NCBI GenBank assembly: GCA_023701085.1
Contig: JAMPXR010000006.1
Span: 1 to 18,643 of the forward strand
DNA from: Ramlibacter sp.
GTDB taxonomy: Bacteria; Pseudomonadota; Gammaproteobacteria; Burkholderiales; Burkholderiaceae_C
Direction: 5' to 3'
Length of the DNA: 18,643 nt
Notes under the pieces: model-generated
Told to the model about the DNA's origin: nothing
What the model saw: the letters and a program-made list of their open reading frames with translations, nothing else
Database searches by the model: none
Program-made: the position numbers and the translations under genes
In this document: in pieces, positions 1 to 7,990 of the stretch
How the letters are laid out: each line of letters opens with the position of its first letter
How positions within the stretch are numbered: position 1 is the first letter of the stretch

Positions 1-2
1 AG

Positions 3-890
3 GAGCGCTTCCAGAACTTGCCGGGCTGTCCCTGGGAGCCACGGTACACGAGTGAGCTTGCGTCCCTGGCCGGGCTTCGCATGCACTACCTCGACGAGGG
101 GCCGGCCGCCGGCCTCGCGCAGGACGATCGTCTCACCTGGCTTTGCCTGCACGGCAATCCCGCCTGGGCTTACCTGTACCGCAAGATGATCCCGGTGTTC
201 CTGGGGGCGGGCGACCGGGTGGTGGCGCCGGACCTGATCGGGTTCGGCCGCAGCGACAAGCCCAAGAAAGACACGGCCCACAGCTTCGGCTGGCACCGGC
301 AGGTGCTGCTCGAATTCGTCGAAGCGCTCGACCTGCGAAACCTCGTGCTCGTGGTGCAGGACTGGGGCGGCCTGCTGGGCCTGACCCTGCCGATGGCGGC
401 GCCGCCGCGGTACAAAGGCCTGCTGGCCATGAACACCATGCTGGGCACCGGCGACGTGCCTCTGAGCCCGGGCTTCCTGGCTTGGCGCGAGATGTGCGCC
501 AAGAACCCCGACTTCGATGTGGCCCGCTTGTTCGCGCGGGGCAACCCCCACATGAGCCCGGCCGAATGCGCCGCCTACAACGCGCCGTTTCCCGACCGTG
601 GCCACAGGGCCGCGTTGCGGGCCTTCCCGGAAATGGTCCCGGATCATCCGGAGGCCGACGGCGCCGCCGTTTCGCGCCAGGCGCGCCATTTCTGGTCCAC
701 GCACTGGTCGGGGCGCAGCATGATGGCCGTCGGCGCGAAGGATCCGGTGCTGGGACCGCCCGTGATGGAGGCCTTGCGCCAGTGCATCCGCGGCTGCCCC
801 GAGCCCATGGTCATCGAGGAGGCGGGGCATTTCGTCCAGGAGCATGGCGAGGCCGTGGCACGTGCGGCGGTGGGATACTTCCGCCCGTGA
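3..890 (+). CDS. Haloalkane dehalogenase (alpha/beta hydrolase), 5' end outside window
   Basis: The product is predicted to hydrolyse carbon-halogen bonds of haloalkanes to alcohols in the cytoplasm (EC 3.8.1.5). The reading frame is open to the window edge, with ERFQNLPG before the first internal start (TTG at 18), which is how family members begin; a few N-terminal codons are therefore probably missing. Visible motifs are the oxyanion-hole HGNP (His codon at 150), the nucleophile elbow VVQDWGG with Asp at 360 followed by the halide-binding Trp, a candidate catalytic acid in GAKDP (741), and the catalytic His in GHFVQEHG (828). An Asp nucleophile followed by Trp separates dehalogenases from esterases and resembles the DhlA/DhmA branch. 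The stop overlaps the GTG start of the next gene (GTGA), so the two are probably cotranscribed. Substrate range cannot be read from the sequence. Confidence 0.85.
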   Translation, partial: ERFQNLPGCPWEPRYTSELASLAGLRMHYLDEGPAAGLAQDDRLTWLCLHGNPAWAYLYRKMIPVFLGAGDRVVAPDLIGFGRSDKPKKDTAHSFGWHRQVLLEFVEALDLRNLVLVVQDWGGLLGLTLPMAAPPRYKGLLAMNTMLGTGDVPLSPGFLAWREMCAKNPDFDVARLFARGNPHMSPAECAAYNAPFPDRGHRAALRAFPEMVPDHPEADGAAVSRQARHFWSTHWSGRSMMAVGAKDPVLGPPVMEALRQCIRGCPEPMVIEEAGHFVQEHGEAVARAAVGYFRP

Positions 891-1801
891 CAAAGCACAT
901 CTATATCTATTCGCCGTCGAGCGCCGTCCGCAGCAGGGCCGTGATTCGCCGGGGCGTGGCGCGCCTGCAGGCGCTCGGCTATGAGGTGGAACTGGACGAG
1001 GCGGCGTTCGCCCGATCCATGCGCTTCGCCGGCGACGACGCAACGCGCTTGGCGGCCATCCACCGCGCTGCCGCGAGCGGGGCCGACGTGGCCCTGATCA
1101 CGCGCGGAGGTTACGGTCTGACCCGGCTGTTGCCCCACATCCGCTACAAGGCGGTCGCCAGGGCCATCGAAACAGGCATGCGATTCGTGGGCCTGAGCGA
1201 TTTCACCGCGTTCCAGAACGCGGTCCTGGCCCAGACGGGCGCCACCACCTGGGCCGGACCGGCGCTGGGCGAAGACTTCGGCGTGGACGGGACGCCCGAT
1301 GAAATCATGCAGGCCTGCTTCGAGGATCTGGTCAGCGGCCAGGGGGAGGGGGCCGGCTGGCAACTGCCCCGCACCGAAGCGGCCGCACGACCCATCGAGC
1401 TGAAAGGCCAGTTATGGGGAGGCAACCTGGCGATCCTGGCCACGTTGACCGGAACGCCCTGGCTGCCCGGCATCAAAGGCGGCATCCTGTTCCTGGAAGA
1501 CGTGCACGAGCATCCTTACCGGGTCGAGCGGATGTTGACCCAACTGCTGTACGCGGGCGTGCTGGCAAGGCAAAAAGCGATCGTGCTGGGCCATTTCACC
1601 AATTACAAGCCCGTGCCCCACGACCGGGGCTACCGTTTGCAGACGGTGATCGACTGGCTGCGCGGGCAGGTGAAGGCGCCGGTGTTCACGAACCTGCCTT
1701 TCGGTCACGTGGCCACCAAGGTGGCACTGCCGGTGGGGTCGAAAGTCCACCTGGCGGTGGATGGCCGTGACGCTTTCCTGCTGTGGGGCCACCGCCACTG
1801 A
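887..1801 (+). CDS. ldcA: S66-family muramoyl-tetrapeptide (LD-) carboxypeptidase
   Basis: This 304-aa protein should remove the terminal D-alanine from murein tetrapeptides during cytoplasmic peptidoglycan recycling. I chose the GTG at 887 because it overlaps the upstream TGA and because the protein then opens with the typical KHIYIYSPS strand; an upstream extension of the same frame lies antiparallel in codon use over the dehalogenase and is a shadow. The family triad is visible: Ser104 in GLSDFT, Glu204 in FLEDV followed by the EHPYR segment, and His274 in LPFGH. The RGGYG motif (near residue 75) is also present. The length matches the family. Translational coupling to a haloalkane dehalogenase gives no obvious pathway link. 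Identification is strong; the exact peptide substrate is inferred from the family. Confidence 0.9.
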   Translation: MTKHIYIYSPSSAVRSRAVIRRGVARLQALGYEVELDEAAFARSMRFAGDDATRLAAIHRAAASGADVALITRGGYGLTRLLPHIRYKAVARAIETGMRFVGLSDFTAFQNAVLAQTGATTWAGPALGEDFGVDGTPDEIMQACFEDLVSGQGEGAGWQLPRTEAAARPIELKGQLWGGNLAILATLTGTPWLPGIKGGILFLEDVHEHPYRVERMLTQLLYAGVLARQKAIVLGHFTNYKPVPHDRGYRLQTVIDWLRGQVKAPVFTNLPFGHVATKVALPVGSKVHLAVDGRDAFLLWGHRH

Positions 1802-1815
1802 GGCGGCGTCCGTGT

Positions 1816-2160
1816 TCAGCCGACCAGGGGGCTGGGCCGCGAATTCAGGCCGGCTGGCAGCAGGCCCTTGAACATGCGCGTCACGCGGGCGACCTTTTCG
1901 CGGGCCGTCACCTCACCGTGCAGCGTCGCCAGGGCGGCCATCAGGTCGCCGCGCAGATACCAAAGCGCCTGGATGTCGTTGGCATAACGGATGCGGCGCG
2001 TGACTTGCGGAAAGTCTTTCGGCCCTGCCTCGCCAAGCACGTCCAGCATCGACTCGCGAATGTCCTCGGTTCCGCTTTCCAGCATCGATTCGGACGGCGC
2101 CACGGGGTTGCCCAACAGGCTGTAGATGCTGTTTCTGAGATTCGGTTTCAGCCAACGCAT
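1816..2160 (-). CDS. Hypothetical protein, 114 aa
   Basis: I do not recognise this protein. It starts MRWLKPNLRNSIYSLLGNP, has no signal peptide or membrane segment, and is mostly helical by composition, with a central stretch (ANDIQALWYLRGDLMAALATLHGE, given here as residues about 60-83) that could pack as a helical pair. It converges on ldcA with only 14 bp between the stops. The ribosome-binding site is weak (GGCGGAT about 10 nt upstream of the ATG). Reading-frame length, start position and the absence of a better competing frame support a real gene. It resembles the many small conserved proteins of unknown function in Bordetella and Achromobacter genomes, but that is an impression and not a search result. 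Confidence 0.6.
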   Translation of the reverse strand: MRWLKPNLRNSIYSLLGNPVAPSESMLESGTEDIRESMLDVLGEAGPKDFPQVTRRIRYANDIQALWYLRGDLMAALATLHGEVTAREKVARVTRMFKGLLPAGLNSRPSPLVG

Positions 2161-2376
2161 GAGTGTTATCCGCCCGACCTGAAAACAAAGGGCTGTTGAT
2201 GAGTAAGGGAAGATAGCGCAGGGCCGAAAAAGAGCAAGGAAAATCAGTGATCCAGTTAACGCGAGACAACAGGGAACGCGCCGACTTGGTAACCAAACGT
2301 GAAAAATGGACAGTCCTGGCCGGCGTAGGCGCCCGCCCGCTCATCTACCATTGACGCCAAGTCTCCGGAGTTTTCA

Positions 2377-3315
2377 ATGCACACCACAATGCGCACCATG
2401 GATCCATGGCAGCACGACCACGTATTCGACGAAGGAAACGAGGCGGGAGAGCGCAGCACCCGCGTCGTGATGTGGATCACCGCCGGCATGATGGTGGTCG
2501 AGGTGGCGGCGGGCTGGATTTACAACTCGATGGCGCTGCTGGCCGACGGTTTTCACATGAGTTCCCATGTGATCGCGATCGGCTTGAGCGCGTTTGCGTA
2601 CCGGGCGGCCAGGCGCTACGCACCGGACCGGCGGTTTGCCTTCGGCACCTGGAAAATAGAGATCCTGGGAGGCTTCGCCAGCGCCGTCTTCCTGCTCGGC
2701 ATCGCGGCGCTCATGCTGGCGGGCTCGATCGAGCGCCTTGTCTCTCCTCAACCCATCCAGTACCAGCAGGCCATCGTCATCGCCGTCGTGGGGCTGGTGG
2801 TGAACGTCGCCTGCGCGGTGCTGCTCGGCCGTGCGCATCACCACGGCCATGACGGGGATCATCACCATCATGGTCACCATCAGGACCTGAACCTGAAATC
2901 GGCTTATCTGCATGTCGTGGCCGACGCGGCGACCTCGGTTTTCGCCATCCTGGCGCTGGTCGCGGGATGGCTTCTCGGCTGGGGATGGATGGACCCGCTC
3001 GCGGGGATGCTGGGAGCCGCGCTGGTCGCGTTCTGGGCCAAAGGCCTGATCACCGAGACCGGCAAAGTCCTGCTGGACCGCGAAATGGACCATCCCGTGG
3101 TGGACGAAATCCGCGAAGCGGTGGAGGTTGGTGGCCGCGAAACCGCGACCCGAATCACGGACCTGCACGTCTGGCGGGTAGGGAAGGGCAGTTATTCATG
3201 CGCGATCACGCTGGTGACGCACGGTCCGGATCTGTCGCCCGCGCAGGTCCGCGACTGGCTGTCCCAGCATGACGAGATCGTGCATTCCACGATAGAGATC
3301 CACTACAGCACCTAG
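2377..3315 (+). CDS. dmeF: CDF-family Co(II)/Ni(II) efflux transporter
   Basis: A 312-aa cation diffusion facilitator expected to export divalent cobalt or nickel across the inner membrane in exchange for protons. The N-terminus HDHVFDEGNEAGERSTR is characteristic of the DmeF branch. Six membrane spans can be traced, with the metal-site residues in LLADGFHM (second span) and HVVADA (fifth span). A histidine-rich cytosolic loop starts near residue 154 (HHHGHDGDHHHHGHH), and a C-terminal cytoplasmic domain follows (LHVWRVGKGSYSCAI). The ATG at 2377 has a CGGAG ribosome-binding site about 8 nt upstream. I see no adjacent dmeR-type regulator, and the upstream 216 bp shows no operator that I can name. 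DmeF identity is based on the N-terminal motif; zinc transport cannot be excluded. Confidence 0.88.
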   Translation: MHTTMRTMDPWQHDHVFDEGNEAGERSTRVVMWITAGMMVVEVAAGWIYNSMALLADGFHMSSHVIAIGLSAFAYRAARRYAPDRRFAFGTWKIEILGGFASAVFLLGIAALMLAGSIERLVSPQPIQYQQAIVIAVVGLVVNVACAVLLGRAHHHGHDGDHHHHGHHQDLNLKSAYLHVVADAATSVFAILALVAGWLLGWGWMDPLAGMLGAALVAFWAKGLITETGKVLLDREMDHPVVDEIREAVEVGGRETATRITDLHVWRVGKGSYSCAITLVTHGPDLSPAQVRDWLSQHDEIVHSTIEIHYST

Positions 3316-3341
3316 GGCCTTCCCGGCTTTCAGCGCGGCTT

Positions 3342-3740
3342 TCAGCCCGGCTGTTGGGCCGGCGTGCCGGGTGCGACGGCGGGCGATTTGGCTGCGCACG
3401 GTGTGGCCAGCTCCACGCCGCGGGCCATGGCGGAATTGGCCTTCTGGCAGCTGGCCAGGTCCGCATAGTGCGCCTGGACCAGCATGTCCCCAGGGTTGTA
3501 GCGCAGCGTGGCGCCCGCCTGCAGCTCGCCTTCCGCCGACTTGCTCTCGCAACGTGAGTCCCGCCGCGCCACGGACTCGACCCTGCGGCAGAACTCGGGC
3601 GACGGATAGTCGAACTGCATGGTGGGCTTGCCGGCCGCATCGCGGTAGACGAGGTGCCTGCCGGTTTCCGCCGCCGGACGGCTGGCGCATCCGGCGAGGA
3701 CGATGGCCGAAACGATGAACAGGCGGTAGGTCGGCTGCAT
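3342..3740 (-). CDS. Small periplasmic-facing lipoprotein, 132 aa
   Basis: The N-terminus MQPTYRLFIVSAIVLAGC ends in a clear lipobox (VLAGC), so the mature protein should be lipid-anchored at Cys18 of the precursor. The remainder is soluble with five further cysteines (for example in PEFCRRV, SRCESK, ASCQKA and TPCAA), suggesting disulfides, and it ends in a Pro/Ala-rich tail. No catalytic motif is evident and I cannot name the family. It converges with dmeF (26 bp between stops) and is divergent from the next gene at 3940. Function is unknown; an envelope role is inferred from the lipobox alone. Confidence 0.75.
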   Translation of the reverse strand: MQPTYRLFIVSAIVLAGCASRPAAETGRHLVYRDAAGKPTMQFDYPSPEFCRRVESVARRDSRCESKSAEGELQAGATLRYNPGDMLVQAHYADLASCQKANSAMARGVELATPCAAKSPAVAPGTPAQQPG

Positions 3741-3939
3741 GGTGGCTTCCTGGAGCGGCCCCGGGCCCGGCGCCGGGTCCCCTGGTTTTTACCGCGGCGC
3801 GGCCCGGAATGGGGATCGTCGTAACAGCTTGCGCGGCCCTCCCAAAAAGAACTTGGAACATTCCGGCGGGCGGTCCGTTGAAGTCGTCGGAGCGCCACGC
3901 AGGTGGCACCCGAACCCTTCACCTCTCACGGAGCACACC

Positions 3940-4416
3940 ATGAAATCACCGATCACCCTGATCCTGGCAATTGCCCTTTCATCCCCCCTGGCCGTGCTGG
4001 CCGCGGATGCCCACGACCACGGCAAGTCCGCGCCGCACAAGCTCGAACTCAATGCGGGCAAGAAGTGGGGCACCGACCCGGCACTGCGCCAGGCCATGTC
4101 GGGCATCCACGGCTCGGTGGCGCATACGCTGCCTGCGGCGCATTCGGGCAAAGCCACGCCCGCCGACTACGATGCCTTCGGCAAGGAAGTCACGGCGCAA
4201 ATCACGTACATGGTGGAAAACTGCAAGCTCGACCCCAAGGCGGATGCGCAGCTCCACCTCATCGTGGCCGACATCATGGAGGGCGTGGAGGCCGCCCAAG
4301 GCAAGCATGGCGAGAAGAAGCGCGCCACGGGCGTGGTCAAGGTCGCCCAGGCCGCCAATGCCTACGGCAAGCACTTCGATCACGCCGGCTGGCAGGCGAT
4401 CAAGCTGCCGCACTGA
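3940..4416 (+). CDS. Secreted DnrO-like protein beside copper receptor, 158 aa
   Basis: The ATG at 3940 gives a clean signal peptide (MKSPITLILAIALSSPLAV, then LAADA), so the mature protein is periplasmic; the longer upstream frame is rejected for that reason. The mature part is helical, with a GIHGSVAHTLPAAH segment near residue 50, an ENCKLDPKADAQLH segment near residue 90 holding a single Cys, and a C-terminal FDHAGWQ motif. Proteins of this shape are often found next to TonB-dependent copper receptors and have been labelled DnrO in some genomes; the biochemical role is not established. The receptor gene begins 109 bp downstream on the same strand, so cotranscription is plausible. The His and Met content would suit metal handling, but this is inference. 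Confidence 0.75.
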   Translation: MKSPITLILAIALSSPLAVLAADAHDHGKSAPHKLELNAGKKWGTDPALRQAMSGIHGSVAHTLPAAHSGKATPADYDAFGKEVTAQITYMVENCKLDPKADAQLHLIVADIMEGVEAAQGKHGEKKRATGVVKVAQAANAYGKHFDHAGWQAIKLPH

Positions 4417-4525
4417 GCGGCATCAGCCAGTCGCCGTCCGAGAGCTGACCTTCTCTCCAGCGCCCCGCCACCAGGCGGGCGTGCTGCATGGGCGTGCGCA
4501 CCCGTGCGTACAAGAAACAATAAGC

Positions 4526-6790
4526 ATGACTTCAACGCTCAATCCTCGCCTCCGCGCGCATCGCCGACCCCGGCGGCTGCACTCCACCCCTTTGTTATCA
4601 GCGCTCCTGGCGACCTTGCCTTGGGTGGCAGTCGCTCAGGACGGAACGCTTCAGCCTGTCACTGTCAAGGCTTCCGCAAACGCCGCACAGCCTCTTGGCG
4701 CCGTCACACCGGACCCGGCCGACCTGAAAGCCGACCGCGCGTTCACCAGCGACACTGCCGGCCTGCTGCGCAATTTGCCGGGTGTGGGCCTGTACGGTGC
4801 CGGCGGGGTATCCAGCCTGCCCAGCGTCCACGGCCTGGCTGATGATCGGCTGCGCATCCAGGTAGACGGCATGGATCTGGTGTCCGCCTGCGGCAACCAC
4901 ATGAATCCGCCCTTGTCGTACATCGATCCCACGCGCGTGGGCAGCGTGCGCCTGTTCGCGGGCATCACGCCAGTCAGCGTGGGCGGCGACAGCATCGGCG
5001 CGACCATCCAGGTGGATTCCCCCGAGGCGGAGTTCGCCGCGCCGGGACGGGGCAGCCTGGTCAAGGGGGAACTGGGCGCCAGTTACCGCAGCAACGGCGA
5101 CAGCCTGGCGGCCCACGCCTCGGCCAGCTACGCCACCGAGCAGCTGAACCTGCGCTACGACGGATCCAGCGCGCGCTCCGGCAACTATCGTGCCGCCCGT
5201 GCGTTCAAGGCGGAGGGCGCGGCTGCAAGCGACAAGCCCGATCGCCGGTTGAGTGGCGACGAAGTAGGCTCCACCAGCTACCGCAGCCGCAACCACGCGC
5301 TGGCCGTTGCGGCAAAAAGCGACCGGCATCTCCTCGAAGCCAGGCTCGGTCTGCAAGACATCCCCTACCAGGGATTTCCCAATCAGCGCATGGACATGAT
5401 CGGCAACGACAGCAGCCAGGTCAATTTGAGCTACCGTGGCCGATTCGATTGGGGCGCGCTGCAGGCGCGCGCGTATCGCGAGAAGACGCGGCACTCGATG
5501 CAGTTCGGCCACGACAAGCAGTTCTGGTACGGAACCACCAGCAACGTACCCGGCATGCCCATGGATACCGAGGGCGTCAACACGGGCGCCCAAGTCAAGG
5601 CCGAGATGGCGCTGAACGCGCGCGACACGTTACGCGTCGGCGCCGAAGCGCAGCGCTATCGGCTGGATGACTGGTGGCTGCCCTCCGGCGGCGGCATGGC
5701 GCCCGACACTTTCTGGAGCATCCGCGACGGCCGGCGCGACCGTCTCGACGTATTCGGCGAATGGGAGGCGCGCTGGAGCCCGCAATGGTTGTCGCAGGTC
5801 GGCGTGCGCAGCGCCAACGTGCGCAGCGACACGGGGCCCGTGCAGGGCTACAACGCGGGCTACGCGGCCGAAGCCGCGGCGTTCAACGCGCGCGACCGCA
5901 AGCGCACCGACAACAACGTCGATTTCACCGCACTGGCCCGCTATGTTCCCAATGCCGTGGCCACCTACGAATTCGGATATGCGCACAAGACACGCTCGCC
6001 CAACCTGTACGAGCGCTACGCCTGGTCGACAGGCGGAATGGCCATGCGCATGATCAACTTCGCCGGCGACGGCAATGGCTACGTGGGGGATATGGACCTG
6101 CGGCCCGAAGTCGCCAACACCGTGAGTGCCACTGCGGACTGGCACGATCCGAGCGGAGAGGCCTGGAGCGTTCGCCTGACGCCCTACCTGAGCTACGTCC
6201 ATGACTTCATCGATACGAAGCGCTGCGGTGGCGGTGGCGCCATGAGTGCGTGCAGCGCGGCAAACTCAGGCGCCCGCGAGGGCTTCGTGTACCTGCGCTT
6301 CGCCAATGAGGACGCTCGACTCTACGGCTGGGACCTGTCGGGGTCCACCGAACTGGCGCGCACGCAGAACTGGGGCAGCGTTACCTTGAGCGGCCTGCTC
6401 AGTTACGCCAGGGGAAAGAACCGCAGGACGGGCGACAACCTCTACAACATCATGCCGCTGAACGCGCGGATCACCCTGAACCACCGGATGGGCGGCTGGC
6501 GCGCTGCCGCCGAGGTCCTCCTGGTCGCCAGCAAGGAGCGCCTTTCGAGCGTGCGCAATGAAGTGGCCACGGCCGGGTATGCGCTGCTGAATCTGCGCGC
6601 CAGCCATGAGTGGGCGAGGGTGCGGCTGGATGTGGGCATAGAAAACGTCTTCGACCGCTTCTACAACCACCCGCTGGGCGGAGCCTACTTGGGCCAGGGC
6701 CGCACCATGGCGGCCACCGCCGTGCCATGGGGCGTGCCCGTGCCCGGGATGGGCCGCTCGATCAATCTGGGAATGACAATGACGTTCTAG
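4526..6790 (+). CDS. oprC: TonB-dependent copper receptor, OprC/NosA type
   Basis: A 754-aa outer-membrane receptor. The ATG at 4526 is followed by a long signal peptide with cleavage expected after AVA (before QDG); a longer open frame upstream is a shadow of the preceding gene. Residues about 30-150 form the plug, with the N-terminal TLQPVTVKA box, LRNLPGVG and VDGM motifs; the rest is a 22-strand barrel ending in Phe (MTMTF). The copper site known from Pseudomonas OprC, CxxxM plus HxM, is present: C122/M126 in SACGNHMNPP and H323/M325 in TRHSMQFGH. Uptake or binding of ionic copper is therefore the best call. Typical members are 650-720 aa, so this one is slightly long because of its N-terminus. 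Regulation is not visible. Confidence 0.88.
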   Translation: MTSTLNPRLRAHRRPRRLHSTPLLSALLATLPWVAVAQDGTLQPVTVKASANAAQPLGAVTPDPADLKADRAFTSDTAGLLRNLPGVGLYGAGGVSSLPSVHGLADDRLRIQVDGMDLVSACGNHMNPPLSYIDPTRVGSVRLFAGITPVSVGGDSIGATIQVDSPEAEFAAPGRGSLVKGELGASYRSNGDSLAAHASASYATEQLNLRYDGSSARSGNYRAARAFKAEGAAASDKPDRRLSGDEVGSTSYRSRNHALAVAAKSDRHLLEARLGLQDIPYQGFPNQRMDMIGNDSSQVNLSYRGRFDWGALQARAYREKTRHSMQFGHDKQFWYGTTSNVPGMPMDTEGVNTGAQVKAEMALNARDTLRVGAEAQRYRLDDWWLPSGGGMAPDTFWSIRDGRRDRLDVFGEWEARWSPQWLSQVGVRSANVRSDTGPVQGYNAGYAAEAAAFNARDRKRTDNNVDFTALARYVPNAVATYEFGYAHKTRSPNLYERYAWSTGGMAMRMINFAGDGNGYVGDMDLRPEVANTVSATADWHDPSGEAWSVRLTPYLSYVHDFIDTKRCGGGGAMSACSAANSGAREGFVYLRFANEDARLYGWDLSGSTELARTQNWGSVTLSGLLSYARGKNRRTGDNLYNIMPLNARITLNHRMGGWRAAAEVLLVASKERLSSVRNEVATAGYALLNLRASHEWARVRLDVGIENVFDRFYNHPLGGAYLGQGRTMAATAVPWGVPVPGMGRSINLGMTMTF

Positions 6791-6937
6791 CGTCCGATTC
6801 GACCGGGCTGCTCCCTGATGCCAATGCGCAGCAGTTGGGTCCGAGGCGCGGCAGCTGGTCAGAAACGAGGAAATCCCTTTTAGCGGGGCCAATCAGCATC
6901 CCGTGATAGATGGCATCAGCTCGAACCGGACCTTAAG

Positions 6938-6965
6938 AGTTAACATAATATACAGAGACGTCGCG
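6938..6965 (+). repeat. dif-like site, left att of element A
   Basis: The XerD arm is AGTTAACATAA (6938-6948), one base different from the reverse-complemented E. coli arm. The core TATACA (6949-6954) matches exactly. The XerC arm GAGACGTCGCG (6955-6965) is unrecognisable. The left arm is therefore interpreted as chromosomal and the right arm as belonging to element A. The site also encodes the last codons (CILC and stop) of the regulator on the minus strand. Confidence 0.75.
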
Positions 6966-7215
6966 CTGCTTCCGTGAGGGCGGAGCGGACGGCCGGGTTT
7001 TTCGTGCGCTCGGCGTACTGATCCAGCAAGACCGCTTCCGGCCGTTCTCCGAGGGCTGCGGCAACCTTGATGGCGGAATCCTCGTCCAACGTCATTGGGC
7101 GGACCCGCCAGTTGCTTATGGCGGTGCGGCTTAGGCCGATCTCCTTCGCGGCTCGGTAGTCGCTTTCCCATCCACGTTGTTTTTTTACACGGTCAATCCA
7201 CTCTGATGCTTTCAT
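6940..7215 (-). CDS. Phage HTH regulator, 3' end changed by integration
   Basis: A 91-aa protein with a helix-turn-helix at about residues 18-42 (RAAKEIGLSRTAISNWRVR), followed by a helical AIKVAAALGERPEAVLLDQ segment, as in small phage repressor/Cro-like regulators (DUF3693-like, tentatively). It is read leftwards from a promoter at 7256-7283 and probably controls the divergent early operon. In the integrated state it ends CILC-stop, with the TAA contributed by the chromosomal XerD arm. In the circular form the minus strand would instead continue through the att core to a stop at 17036-17038, adding 23 residues beginning KVPEALELL for 114 aa in total. Regulator length may therefore differ between prophage and free phage. 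DNA binding is inferred from the motif. Confidence 0.8.
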   Translation of the reverse strand: MKASEWIDRVKKQRGWESDYRAAKEIGLSRTAISNWRVRPMTLDEDSAIKVAAALGERPEAVLLDQYAERTKNPAVRSALTEAARRLCILC

Positions 7216-7229
7216 TTGCCCGCACTCCT

Positions 7230-7247
7230 TAAGGACACCGGTCCTTA
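7230..7247. promoter_or_regulatory. Inverted repeat, candidate operator of the regulator
   Basis: A perfect inverted repeat TAAGGAC, spacer ACCG, GTCCTTA lies 15 bp upstream of the regulator ATG and just downstream of its promoter. The left half also contains the palindrome CCTTAAGG (7228-7235). The sequence CTTAAGGACA here matches 9 of 10 positions of the CTTAAGGGCA core of the origin iterons. Autoregulation by the regulator is inferred from position. Confidence 0.55.
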
Positions 7248-7255
7248 GAGCGGGA

Positions 7256-7283
7256 AGGATAGCCCATAGGGGTCGGACGTCAA
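7256..7283 (-). promoter_or_regulatory. Leftward promoter of the regulator
   Basis: Read on the minus strand there is a -35 TTGACG (7283-7278), a 16-nt spacer and a -10 TATCCT (7261-7256). The -35 hexamer overlaps a direct repeat GTCAATG (7279-7285 and 7287-7293) and a palindrome CGTCAATGACG (7286-7296), which are further operator candidates. Confidence 0.55.
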
Positions 7284-7314
7284 TGCGTCAATGACGTTGG
7301 ATGATCCAACTGGC

Positions 7315-7343
7315 TTGACCGTCCATTGCAAGTGGACTACATT
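7315..7343 (+). promoter_or_regulatory. Rightward early promoter with palindrome in the spacer
   Basis: TTGACC (7315-7320), a 17-nt spacer and TACATT (7338-7343) form a good sigma-70-type promoter about 110 bp before the first early gene. The spacer itself begins GTCCA and ends TGGAC, an inverted repeat centred between the two hexamers, so a bound repressor would block RNA polymerase. The pairing with the leftward promoter gives a lysogeny-switch layout. Confidence 0.6.
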
Positions 7344-7454
7344 CCCTTTGCCACGGTCCACCCGTACCAAACGGGCCGCCCGCACAGCGAAATCCTGGGC
7401 CGTGGCTCCTTTCGAGGGGTGCGGGCCGGCGCCGACACCTGAGGGATTTCAACC

Positions 7455-7781
7455 GTGCAAACACCCGCAGTCAATCCGGCAGGCTCACCCGCAGCCGCGC
7501 AGAAAAACGACCCCGTTTACAGCTTGCCGTTCAGGGAGAAGTTTTTCGACTTTGTCGAGGGGACTTCGCTTGAGGTGAGCCCGCGCGTCCAGTCCGGCCT
7601 GGCCGCCTACGCGCCGCCATACGGCGCAATCGTCGGTCTGCACATCCGGGCAGGAAGCCTTTCGATGCAACACGACATGAGGGCCGACCAGGCGCGCGCA
7701 CTGGGGCAATTCTTGCTGAGGTGCGCCGACGCCTGCGACTGGCTTGAGCCACACCCGAGCGCGGGGAGGGGCGACGAATGA
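7455..7781 (+). CDS. Early phage protein, 108 aa, unknown function
   Basis: First gene of the rightward early operon. The GTG start at 7455 has a GAGGGA ribosome-binding site 7 nt upstream. Residues 1-20 are Ala/Pro-rich and probably disordered. The remainder is a compact domain with FFDFVEGTSLEVSPRVQSG, YAPPYGAIVGLHI and SLSMQHDMRADQARALG segments. Similar small proteins occur in dif-associated prophages of beta- and gammaproteobacteria, including filamentous ones, but I know of no assigned function. The stop overlaps the next start (ATGA). No membrane segment or catalytic motif is visible. Confidence 0.75.
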   Translation: MQTPAVNPAGSPAAAQKNDPVYSLPFREKFFDFVEGTSLEVSPRVQSGLAAYAPPYGAIVGLHIRAGSLSMQHDMRADQARALGQFLLRCADACDWLEPHPSAGRGDE

Positions 7782-7987
7782 GAACGACCCTGATCCGCCC
7801 GGACGGTCAGCGGCTCGTCATCGAGCCATCCCATACCTTTCGAAGCGTCCGCATTTGGTCCCCTGGCGGGGAACCTGGCGAAATCATCACCGTGCCCCGG
7901 GAGCTGACCGGCGCATTCTGCCAAGCGGTAGAGGGCGCCGCGCAGGCCATAGAGCAGACTGACCGCCTCACGTCTGCGGAGGGCTGA
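7778..7987 (+). CDS. Early phage protein, 69 aa, unknown function
   Basis: The ATG at 7778 overlaps the preceding TGA (ATGA), and GGAGGGG lies about 7 nt upstream, so translation is coupled. The protein is small and mainly beta in its first half (TTLIRPDGQRLVIEPS), then helical (LTGAFCQAVEGAAQAIEQ). No family is recognised. Its position between two other small early genes suggests an accessory role in replication or host takeover, which is inference only. Confidence 0.65.
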   Translation: MRTTLIRPDGQRLVIEPSHTFRSVRIWSPGGEPGEIITVPRELTGAFCQAVEGAAQAIEQTDRLTSAEG

Positions 7988-7990
7988 AAC

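Noticed and set aside
143..886. Upstream extension of ldcA in the same frame
   Set aside because: It overlaps the dehalogenase in another frame, is Arg/Pro/Gly-rich shadow sequence, and the GTGA overlap at 887 gives the correct family start.
4598..5593. Long antisense frame opposite the copper receptor gene
   Set aside because: It mirrors the codon periodicity of a well-supported receptor gene in high-GC DNA and has no ribosome site or recognisable motif.
6791..7215. tRNA gene or tyrosine integrase at the left boundary
   Set aside because: No cloverleaf or CCA-type 3' end and no integrase motifs were seen; the dif-like site explains the boundary.
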